Below, piece by piece: positions 1-5,607 of a DNA stretch of 12,355 bases. Below the pieces are notes generated by a model that saw only the letters and a program-made list of their open reading frames with translations, was not told the DNA's origin and made no database searches. The DNA comes from Actinomycetota bacterium. Its GTDB lineage: Bacteria; Actinomycetota; Acidimicrobiia; Acidimicrobiales; JAFATL01. Position numbers and translations under genes: made by a program. How positions within the stretch are numbered: the first letter of the stretch is position 1; each line of letters starts with the position of its first letter. The stretch lies in NCBI GenBank assembly GCA_019243975.1, contig JAFATL010000706.1, positions 1 to 12,355 on the forward strand. Reading direction: 5' to 3'.

Positions 1-6
1 GACTGA

Positions 7-489
7 TCAGACGTCGATGGTGGTGGCGTCCTCGATGCCGAGCACCTCGAGGGCGCGGCCGAGCCCGACGTAGACAGCGACGCACATCGTGAGGTCGAGG
101 ACCTCGGGATCGGTGAACGCGGCGCGGAGACGCTCGAAGAGGGCGTCGTCGATGCTGGCGTGATCGGTGGCGAAGCGCTCGGCGTACTCGATCGCCAGCC
201 GCTGCCGTTCGGTATAACCAACGTACGACGACGCCTCGGCCACGTGCTCGTAGAGGTCCTCGTTGACGCCCGCCTCCAGCACCGACGGCGCCCGGAACGT
301 GCTGCACGCATTGCACGCGTTGAGCTGGGCGATCCGCATGCGGGCCACCTCCCGCTCGCTCGCCGGCAGCACGCTCTTGCCGTAGACCGTGGCCACCATC
401 TTCTCGACCATGCCGCCCATCTCCGGCCGCAGGCTCCACACCATGGCGGCATCGCCCCCCGGCCCCTCTGGAACGTCGATCCGTGCCAT
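7..489 (-). CDS. Carboxymuconolactone decarboxylase / AhpD-like family protein
   Basis: This 160-aa protein belongs to the AhpD-like alpha-helical superfamily, whose members act as peroxidatic disulfide reductases or as decarboxylases; the substrate here cannot be read from sequence. The core is around residues 43-66, where a C59-x-x-C62 pair follows Glu47 at the 12-residue distance seen between the catalytic Glu and the first Cys of AhpD. The His that follows the CxxC by four residues in AhpD is Arg66 here, so the proton relay differs. Residues 84-110 and 130-150 look like the remaining helices. No signal peptide is seen. The ATG is preceded by a TAGCAT box 6 nt upstream and has no Shine-Dalgarno, so it is probably a leaderless start. 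It lies 21 bp downstream of the DUF4389 gene on the same strand. Family assignment is firm; function is open. Confidence 0.85.
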   Translation of the reverse strand: MARIDVPEGPGGDAAMVWSLRPEMGGMVEKMVATVYGKSVLPASEREVARMRIAQLNACNACSTFRAPSVLEAGVNEDLYEHVAEASSYVGYTERQRLAIEYAERFATDHASIDDALFERLRAAFTDPEVLDLTMCVAVYVGLGRALEVLGIEDATTIDV

Positions 490-495
490 GCACGG

Positions 496-501
496 ATGCT
501 A
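496..501 (-). promoter_or_regulatory. Putative -10 box (TAGCAT) of the AhpD-like gene
   Basis: On the minus strand TAGCAT fits the actinobacterial TANNNT -10 consensus and ends 6 nt before the ATG. This predicts a transcript that begins at or next to the start codon. It fills most of the 21-bp gap to the DUF4389 gene, so the AhpD-like gene may be transcribed separately. No clear -35 is seen. Confidence 0.45.
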
Positions 502-510
502 ACGAGCGGC

Positions 511-1080
511 CTACGTCAGGGAGTAGGGCGGGTACTGATCGGTGAGCAGGTAGACGTAGGCGTTGAGGCGCATCTGCCAGCGGACGGTGCCGACGACGAG
601 GTCGCGCAGGACCTGGGGCCAGCGGCCCGTGAAGAGGACGGCGAAGGCGGCGATGAGCCACGCCACAAAGGCGCCGATGGCGACGAAGGTGAGCACGATG
701 GCGTTGGGGATCACGAGGAGCCACTTCACGAAGATCAGCCCGCGATTCCACTTCTCGGGCCGGGGCAGCGACAACGACGCCGGGTCGTTGCCGGGATCGA
801 CGTCGCTCGACGTGAACTCGAACGGTGGGTACGACTCGCGCAGGAAGCCGGCGTAGGAGTACACCCGCCACTGGTAGCGCAGCACCATGACCTCGAAGGA
901 GTAGATGGTCGGCGGGATCATCCCGGTGAACAAGATGGCGAAGAACGAGATGAACGCGAACAGCGACAACACCACGCTCAACGCGTAGAGCACGACGTAA
1001 TGCGGGATGGCCAGCAGCCACTGCACGAGCGGGCGCCAGTTGGCCACTTCGGCCCGGGCCTCGATGCCCAGCGTCAACAC
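511..1080 (-). CDS. DUF4389 domain membrane protein with two tandem repeats
   Basis: This 189-aa protein matches the DUF4389 family, which has no known function. It is an internal duplication. Repeat 1 (about residues 16-90) and repeat 2 (about 113-188) each hold a hydrophobic stretch (about 19-53 and 116-150), then ILFTG or VLFTG, then a (R/W)YQWR- or RWQMR-like aromatic/basic motif, and end in SYPPFEF or QYPPYSL. The hydrophobic stretches indicate an integral membrane protein with two hairpins or two to four helices. The start is GTG. A strong AGGAGG with 5-nt spacing precedes it and overlaps the tyrS stop codon, so translation is probably coupled to tyrS. That is the best Shine-Dalgarno in the window and contrasts with the leaderless-type starts nearby. 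The link to tyrS may be positional only. Confidence 0.85.
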   Translation of the reverse strand: MLTLGIEARAEVANWRPLVQWLLAIPHYVVLYALSVVLSLFAFISFFAILFTGMIPPTIYSFEVMVLRYQWRVYSYAGFLRESYPPFEFTSSDVDPGNDPASLSLPRPEKWNRGLIFVKWLLVIPNAIVLTFVAIGAFVAWLIAAFAVLFTGRWPQVLRDLVVGTVRWQMRLNAYVYLLTDQYPPYSLT

Positions 1081-1085
1081 GGATG

Positions 1086-1091
1086 CCTCCT
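1086..1091 (-). promoter_or_regulatory. Strong Shine-Dalgarno overlapping the tyrS stop
   Basis: On the minus strand the tyrS stop TAG runs directly into AGGAGG, followed by 5 nt and the GTG start of the DUF4389 gene. The overlap supports co-transcription and coupled translation of the two genes and fixes the start at 1080. Confidence 0.75.
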
Positions 1092-2346
1092 AGCCGGCCA
1101 GCCTGAGCAGGTGGAAGTCGCGCTTGCCCCGGCGCAACAGCACGTAGCGGCCGTGCAGTGCGTCGTCGACGGTGATGCGGCGGTCGAGGTCCTGCTCCCG
1201 CCGGTTGTTGACGTACGCGCCGCCCTGCTCGATGGCAGTGCGGGCCGCCGACTTCGACTTGGCCAGGCCGCTCTCGACCAGCGCGTCGACGAGCGCGATG
1301 CCGTCGCGTGACACGTCCGAGGCCGGCGCGTCCGCCATGACGTCGAGCAACGTGGCCTCGTCCAGGCCGGCCACGTCCTCGGTGAAGAGCACCTCGGCCG
1401 CGTGCTTGGCCTTGGCCGCCTCGGCCTCGCCGTGGACGAGCGACGTCACCTCCCACGCCAGTGCCTGCTGCGCCTCTCGCCGCTCGGGGTGGTCGGCGGT
1501 CGCCTTGTCGAGCTCTTCGACCCGACCCCGCTCGAGGAACGTGAAGAAGCGCAGGTACGACCCCACCGACGCGTCGTCGGCGCGCACCCAGTACTGGAAG
1601 AACTGGTACGGGCTGGTGCGCTTCGGGTCGAGCCACACGCGCGTGGCGCCCTCGCTCTTGCCCATCTTGGCCCCGCCCGGCAGCGTGAGCAGCGGCGACG
1701 TGAGGCCGAAGGCGTGCTCGCCGCGCAAGCGGCGGATGAGGTCGACGCCCTCGGTGATGTTGCCCCATTGGTCGCTGCCGCCGAGCTGCAGCCGGCATCC
1801 GTACGCGTCGAACAGATGCACGAAGTCCCATGCCTGCAGGAGCATGTAGGAGAACTCAGTGAACGAGATGCCCTGTTCACGCGCCTCCAGCCGCGTCTTC
1901 ACCGACTCCTTGCGCACCATCTCGTTGACGCTGAAGTACTTGCCCACGTCGCGCAGGAACTCGGTGAGCGTCATGCGCTTGAGCCACTCGCCGTTGTCGA
2001 GCACGCGGGCGTCGTCGTGCAGGAGCGACTCGATCTGGCGGCGGATGCCGAGCAGGTTGGCCTCGAGCTCCTCCTCCGACAGCAGCTGGCGTTCGCTGTC
2101 GCGGCCGGACGGGTCGCCGATGAGCCCGGTGCCGCCGCCGAGCAGCGGGATCACCGAGTGTCCCCCCTCTTGCAGGCGCCGCAGATTGAGAACGGGCAGC
2201 AGGCTGCCGGCATGCAACGAGTCGCCGGTCGGGTCGAAACCGATATAGGCGGTGAGCGACTCGGTGGCCAGCACATCGGCCAACTTGGGGTCGGTGAGCT
2301 GGTGCACCAGGCCCCGCCACCCGAACTCCTCGAACACACCGCTCAT
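1090..2346 (-). CDS. tyrS: Tyrosyl-tRNA synthetase (TyrRS)
   Basis: This 418-aa class I synthetase charges tRNA-Tyr in the cytoplasm. Visible marks are the tyrosine/ATP site beginning AYIGFDPTGDSLH (residues 33-45), the tyrosine-binding Y167-x3-Q171-x2-D174, the QLGGSDQWGN block (187-196), the KMSKS-type loop K227-M-G-K-S231, and a C-terminal S4 RNA-binding domain (about 355-415). The length is normal for bacterial TyrRS. The HIGH motif reads H45-A-G-S48: the first His is kept, but the second, equivalent to His48 of the Bacillus enzyme, is Ser. The reading frame stays open far upstream, but the ATG at 2346 gives a standard N terminus and the upstream residues do not resemble TyrRS. No clear Shine-Dalgarno precedes the ATG. 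The DUF4389 gene follows after 9 nt. Confidence 0.97.
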   Translation of the reverse strand: MSGVFEEFGWRGLVHQLTDPKLADVLATESLTAYIGFDPTGDSLHAGSLLPVLNLRRLQEGGHSVIPLLGGGTGLIGDPSGRDSERQLLSEEELEANLLGIRRQIESLLHDDARVLDNGEWLKRMTLTEFLRDVGKYFSVNEMVRKESVKTRLEAREQGISFTEFSYMLLQAWDFVHLFDAYGCRLQLGGSDQWGNITEGVDLIRRLRGEHAFGLTSPLLTLPGGAKMGKSEGATRVWLDPKRTSPYQFFQYWVRADDASVGSYLRFFTFLERGRVEELDKATADHPERREAQQALAWEVTSLVHGEAEAAKAKHAAEVLFTEDVAGLDEATLLDVMADAPASDVSRDGIALVDALVESGLAKSKSAARTAIEQGGAYVNNRREQDLDRRITVDDALHGRYVLLRRGKRDFHLLRLAG

Positions 2347-2359
2347 GAGAGGCAACACT

Positions 2360-2372
2360 GTCACGCAGTGAC
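2360..2372. repeat. Short inverted repeat in the tyrS / glycosylase divergent region
   Basis: GTCAC-GCA-GTGAC is a perfect 5+3+5 palindrome lying 14 bp before the tyrS start. An overlapping CACTG/CAGTG pair (2356-2370) uses part of the same bases. It could be an operator for a dimeric regulator or a small hairpin in the tyrS leader. A chance origin is possible because the arms are only 5 bp. Confidence 0.35.
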
Positions 2373-2383
2373 CATCCGCCAAA

Positions 2384-2395
2384 ACCGAGTTCGGT
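2384..2395. repeat. Second inverted repeat, with a T-run on the tyrS-sense strand
   Basis: ACCGA-GT-TCGGT is a perfect 5+2+5 palindrome. Read in the tyrS direction it is followed immediately by TTTTGG, so it resembles a very weak hairpin plus U-tract. It sits about 40-50 bp ahead of the tyrS ATG and just upstream of the -10 box of the glycosylase. The arms are short and significance is uncertain. Confidence 0.3.
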
Positions 2396-2400
2396 CTCCT

Positions 2401-2406
2401 TACGCT
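2401..2406 (+). promoter_or_regulatory. Putative -10 box (TACGCT) of the DNA glycosylase gene
   Basis: TACGCT fits TANNNT and ends 9 nt before the GTG at 2416. The predicted transcript would start only a few bases before the start codon. No convincing -35 was found. Confidence 0.35.
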
Positions 2407-2415
2407 TACGCGGCG

Positions 2416-3312
2416 GTGAAGGGACGCATCTTCCGGCCGCCGCATGCGGTCAATTTGCGGCTGACGCTCGGGCCCTTGCGGCGGGGGCACTGCGACCCGA
2501 CCATGCGGGTCGGCCCCGATGGCATCTGGCGGGCCACGCGGACGCCCGAAGGTCCCGTCACCACCCATATCGTCTCCGCCGGCGACCAGGTGCTGATGGA
2601 AGCGTGGGGCCCGGGCGCCGAGTGGGCCCTCGACGCCGCGCCCGCACTGGTGGGCGCCCTCGACGACGACGGCGGCTTCCAGCCCATGCACCCCGTCGTG
2701 GAAGATCTGCACCGCCGGCTGCGGGGGTTGCGCATCTGCCGCTCCCAGGCGGTGATGGAGGCGATCGTCCCGACCATCCTCGAGCAGAAGGTCATCGGCG
2801 TGCAGGCGCACAAGTCGTACGCGGCGGTCGTGCGCCGGTTCGGCGAGGAGGCCCCGGGCCCTGGCGGCCTGCTGCTGGCGCCCCTTCCCCAGGTCCTGGC
2901 GGCCGTGCCGTACCACTCGTTCCATCGCCTCGGCGTCGAGCGCAAGCGGGCCGACACCATCCGCCTGGCCTGCTCCTACGCCCACCGGTTGGAGGAGACC
3001 GTCGGGATGTCGCCGACCGACGCCCGCAAGCGGCTCACTGCGCTGCCTGGCTTGGGCCCGTGGTCGGCGGCCGAAGTGGCGACGGTGGCGCTGGGCGACC
3101 CCGACGCGGTCAGCTTGGGCGACTACCACCTCCCCCACCTGGTGACCTACGCCCTCACCGGTGAGCCCCGCGGCGACGACGCCCGCATGCTCGAGCTGCT
3201 CGAGCCGTGGCGGGGCCAGCGAGGTCGCGTCGTCAAGCTCTTGGAGGCGGGCGCCGACGCCCCGCCCCGCTACGGGCCCCGCATGCCGTTGCAGCACATC
3301 AGCGGCCTGTAA
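2416..3312 (+). CDS. DNA-3-methyladenine glycosylase, AlkA-like (HhH-GPD superfamily)
   Basis: This 298-aa protein is a base-excision repair glycosylase that removes alkylated purines by cleaving the N-glycosidic bond. The N-terminal half (about 1-90) holds the small beta-rich domain with the family-typical TLGPLRRG block (17-24). The helical HhH-GPD domain follows, with ILEQKV (121-126), the helix-hairpin-helix LPGLGPWSAAE (210-220), and the catalytic Asp236 in GDYHLP, equivalent to AlkA Asp238. The reading frame is open for a kilobase upstream, antisense to tyrS. I chose the GTG at 2416 because the following FRPPHAVNL matches how this family begins and because a TACGCT box lies just ahead. 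It is divergent from tyrS. The neighbours give no sign of an adaptive-response operon. Confidence 0.9.
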   Translation: MKGRIFRPPHAVNLRLTLGPLRRGHCDPTMRVGPDGIWRATRTPEGPVTTHIVSAGDQVLMEAWGPGAEWALDAAPALVGALDDDGGFQPMHPVVEDLHRRLRGLRICRSQAVMEAIVPTILEQKVIGVQAHKSYAAVVRRFGEEAPGPGGLLLAPLPQVLAAVPYHSFHRLGVERKRADTIRLACSYAHRLEETVGMSPTDARKRLTALPGLGPWSAAEVATVALGDPDAVSLGDYHLPHLVTYALTGEPRGDDARMLELLEPWRGQRGRVVKLLEAGADAPPRYGPRMPLQHISGL

Positions 3313-3332
3313 CACTGGTTCGCTCCGCAACG

Positions 3333-3338
3333 TAACCT
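3333..3338 (+). promoter_or_regulatory. Putative -10 box (TAACCT) of the acyl-CoA synthetase gene
   Basis: TAACCT matches TANNNT and ends exactly 7 nt before the ATG at 3346, the spacing expected if transcription begins at the A of the start codon. The gap to the upstream glycosylase gene is 33 bp, so the synthetase probably has its own leaderless promoter. Confidence 0.5.
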
Positions 3339-3345
3339 CCGAGGC

Positions 3346-4893
3346 ATGTACCCCGGAGTCCACGCCCAGAGCACCCCCGACAAGCCCGCCGTGATCATGG
3401 CGGGCAGCGGCGAGATCGTCACCTACAAGCAGCTCGATGAGCGGTCGAACCAGCTCGCACAGCTCTTCCGGGACCGGGGGCTGAAGAAGGGCGACGCCAT
3501 CGCCGTCTACATGGAGAACAACAGCCGCTACCACGAGGTGCTGTGGGCGGCCCAGCGGGCCGGGCTGTATTACACGGCCATCAGCTACCGGTTGACGGCG
3601 CCCGAGGTCGAGTACATCGTCGGCGACTGCGGCGCCCGCGTGTTCGTGACGTCGCACGACCAGCGCGAGGCGGCGGCGGAGATGATCGCCGGCGACATGC
3701 TGCCCGGCGTGCACACCCGGCTGATGATCAACGGCACCATCGACGGCTTCGAGTCATACGAAGACGTCGTGGGTGCAATGTCGACCGAACCCATCGCCGA
3801 CGAGACCGAGGGCCGCGACATGCTCTACTCCTCGGGCACCACCGGCCGCCCCAAGGGCGTGCGGGTGCCGATCCCCGACTCGCCCATGGGCACGCCCGAC
3901 GGCGTGACGGTGCTGAGCCAAGCGCTCTACGGCGTCACACCCGACTCGGTGTACCTGTCGCCGGCGCCGCTGTACCACTCGGCCCCGCTGCGTTTCACGA
4001 TGGCCGCCCAACGCCTGGGAGCGACCGTCGTGGTGATGGAGCACTTCGACCCGATGGAGTACCTGCGCCTCATCGAGAAGCACAAGATCACCTACAGCCA
4101 GGTGGTGCCGACCATGTTCGTGCGCATGCTCAAGCTGCCGAAGGAGGAGCGCGAGAAGCCCGACACGTCGTCGTTGCAGGTCGTCATCCACGCCGCCGCG
4201 CCGTGCCCGATTCCGGTCAAGGAGCAGATGATCGAGTGGTGGGGGCCCGTGCTGTTCGAGTACTACGCGGGCACCGAGGGCAACGGGTTCGTGTGCTGCA
4301 ACTCCGAGGAGTGGCTGGCCCACAAGGGCACGGTCGGCAAGGCGATCCTCGGCACCGTGCACATCGTCGACGAGGACGGCACCGAGCAACCGACAGGTGA
4401 GTCCGGCACGATCTACTTCGAGGGCGGCAGCGAGTTCGAGTACCACAACGACCCCGAGAAGACGAAGGGGTCGCGCAACGACAAGGGCTGGAGCACGCTC
4501 GGCGACATCGGCTACCTCGACGAGGACGGCTACCTCTACCTCACCGACCGCAAGGCGTTCATGATCATCAGCGGGGGCGTGAACATCTACCCGCAGGAGG
4601 CGGAGAACGTCCTCACCATGCATCCCAAGGTGTTCGACGTCGCGGTGTTCGGCGTGCCCAACGACGACTTCGGCGAAGAGGTGAAGGCCGTCGTGCAGCC
4701 CGCCGACATGGCCGACGCCGGCCCTGCCCTCGAACGCGAGCTCATCGCCTTCTGCCGCGAGCACCTGGCCGACGTGAAGTGCCCCCGCTCCGTCGACTTC
4801 GAAGCCGAGCTCCCCCGCCACCCCACCGGCAAGCTCTACAAGCGCCTCCTCAAGGACCGGTACTGGACCGGCCACGAGACCCGCATCGTCTAA
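3346..4893 (+). CDS. Acyl-CoA synthetase (FadD-type AMP-binding ligase)
   Basis: This 515-aa ANL-superfamily enzyme activates a carboxylic acid to an acyl-AMP and then to acyl-CoA. Core motifs in order are the P-loop YSSGTTGRPKG (161-171), the A5 motif YYAGTE (306-311), STLGDIGYLDEDGYL (383-397) with the ribose-binding Asp387, the DRK hinge (401-403), GGVNIYP (410-416) and the catalytic Lys496 in HPTGK. The acid pocket region (about 200-260, YLSPAPLYHSAPL onward) resembles actinobacterial FadD proteins of the FadD4 type. The substrate could be a fatty or an aromatic acid and cannot be settled here. The ATG lies 7 nt behind a TAACCT box with no useful Shine-Dalgarno. It converges on the SirB1-family gene, with a long palindrome between them. 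Confidence 0.93.
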   Translation: MYPGVHAQSTPDKPAVIMAGSGEIVTYKQLDERSNQLAQLFRDRGLKKGDAIAVYMENNSRYHEVLWAAQRAGLYYTAISYRLTAPEVEYIVGDCGARVFVTSHDQREAAAEMIAGDMLPGVHTRLMINGTIDGFESYEDVVGAMSTEPIADETEGRDMLYSSGTTGRPKGVRVPIPDSPMGTPDGVTVLSQALYGVTPDSVYLSPAPLYHSAPLRFTMAAQRLGATVVVMEHFDPMEYLRLIEKHKITYSQVVPTMFVRMLKLPKEEREKPDTSSLQVVIHAAAPCPIPVKEQMIEWWGPVLFEYYAGTEGNGFVCCNSEEWLAHKGTVGKAILGTVHIVDEDGTEQPTGESGTIYFEGGSEFEYHNDPEKTKGSRNDKGWSTLGDIGYLDEDGYLYLTDRKAFMIISGGVNIYPQEAENVLTMHPKVFDVAVFGVPNDDFGEEVKAVVQPADMADAGPALERELIAFCREHLADVKCPRSVDFEAELPRHPTGKLYKRLLKDRYWTGHETRIV

Positions 4894-4899
4894 CCCAGG

Positions 4900-4951
4900 C
4901 GAACTGACAGTGAAAACGGGACCTATAGGGCCCGTTTTCACTGTCAGTTCG
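4900..4951. terminator. Near-perfect 52-bp palindrome, probable bidirectional terminator
   Basis: The left arm (4900-4920, beginning CGAACTGACAGTG) and the right arm (4931-4951) are exact reverse complements over 21 bp. The 10-base centre (4921-4930) contains the self-complementary CCTATAGG flanked by a single A/G mismatch, so 25 of 26 base pairs can form. The inner part has the layout AAAA-CGGG...CCCG-TTTT on both strands, a GC stem with an A-tract before and a T-tract after, as in bidirectional intrinsic terminators. It lies in the 65-bp gap between two convergent genes, 6 bp after one stop and 7 bp from the other. The outer 12-13 bp of each arm are more than a terminator needs, so it may also be a dispersed hairpin repeat. 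Confidence 0.85.
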
Positions 4952-4958
4952 GCGATGG

Positions 4959-5582
4959 CTAGTTAAGAGACGCCTCCATGCGGGCCAGTTGGTCGTGGTC
5001 GGCGTCGGGGACACCGGGGATGGCGCAGCGGAGGCGGAGGACCCACAGCAGTGAGGTGAAGTCGCCGGTCGTCTGGTAGATCTGGCGGAGGTTGGCGAGC
5101 ATGCGGGCGAGGATGGCGCGGGGGCCGACGGGGGCGAGGTAGGACGGGTGCACGCCGTCGGCTTGGGTGGGGACGCCGCCGGCGAACGGGTCGAGCAATT
5201 GCTCGCCGTGCATGGCGAGGAAGTGGCCCGGGGCGCCGATGCCGTGGATGGTGACGCCTGCACGTCGGCCCACCTCCATCATCAGCACGGTCAGCGTGAT
5301 GGGGATGCCGCGGCGGCGATCGAGGACGGCGTCGAGGTAGGAGTTCTCGGGCGCGTAGTAGTCGTCGGCGTCGCCCGCCAGTCCCAAATCCGTGAACAGC
5401 ACGCGCCGCACCTCATCGACGGTGGGCGCACGCATGCCGTCCGCCAGCTCGTCGAGACGGCGCAGCTCGCTGCCGACATCGACCTTGTGGTCGTGGGCCG
5501 CGATGAGGAACGCGGCCTCGTCGAGCGGGAGCTCGGCCTCAGGCCCGGCGACCAGCGCAGTGAAACGGGCCGTGTCCTCCAT
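4959..5582 (-). CDS. SirB1-family transglutaminase-like protein
   Basis: This 207-aa protein matches the SirB1/YchA family, which has a transglutaminase-like fold followed by a helical, TPR-like tail. Visible marks are N80-SYLDAVLDRRRGIPI (80-95), the PGHFL motif with His120 (118-122) and DPFAGG with Asp131 (131-136). No Cys sits in the family core at 80-122; the only Cys is Cys186 in the tail, so a classical Cys-His-Asp transglutaminase reaction is unlikely. The molecular role is not established. The reading frame continues upstream into the divergent gene, but the ATG at 5582 fits the family length and lies 7 nt after a TAACCT box. It shares a 25-bp promoter region with the gamma-glutamyltranspeptidase gene. 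Confidence 0.88.
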   Translation of the reverse strand: MEDTARFTALVAGPEAELPLDEAAFLIAAHDHKVDVGSELRRLDELADGMRAPTVDEVRRVLFTDLGLAGDADDYYAPENSYLDAVLDRRRGIPITLTVLMMEVGRRAGVTIHGIGAPGHFLAMHGEQLLDPFAGGVPTQADGVHPSYLAPVGPRAILARMLANLRQIYQTTGDFTSLLWVLRLRCAIPGVPDADHDQLARMEASLN

Positions 5583-5589
5583 CGCCGCA

Positions 5590-5599
5590 AGGTTAGGGT
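5590..5599. promoter_or_regulatory. Overlapping divergent -10 boxes (AGGTTAGGGT)
   Basis: On the plus strand TAGGGT (5594-5599) lies 8 nt before the ATG of the transpeptidase. On the minus strand TAACCT (5595-5590) lies 7 nt before the ATG of the SirB1-family gene. The two boxes share the central TA at 5594-5595. Both genes would have leaderless or nearly leaderless transcripts, and the two promoters could not be melted independently. Confidence 0.55.
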
Positions 5600-5607
5600 C
5601 GTCGTCG

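Noticed and set aside
383..402. STLGD in the first acyl-CoA synthetase as a broken TGD motif
   Set aside because: The ribose-binding Asp is in place and this spelling is, as far as I recall, common among actinobacterial FadD proteins. The positions given are residues of that protein (gene at 3346-4893).
1402..2415. Upstream extension of the DNA glycosylase frame
   Set aside because: It is antisense to tyrS and has the Arg/His/Gln-rich composition of a high-GC shadow frame; the family N terminus starts at GTG 2416.
2347..2415. T-box riboswitch ahead of tyrS
   Set aside because: The region is only 69 bp and shows no T-box sequence or specifier stem; a T-box leader needs far more space.
2347..3714. 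Upstream extension of tyrS to an 874-aa open frame
   Set aside because: The added 456 residues are antisense to the glycosylase gene, are low in any recognisable motif, and TyrRS begins normally at the ATG at 2346.
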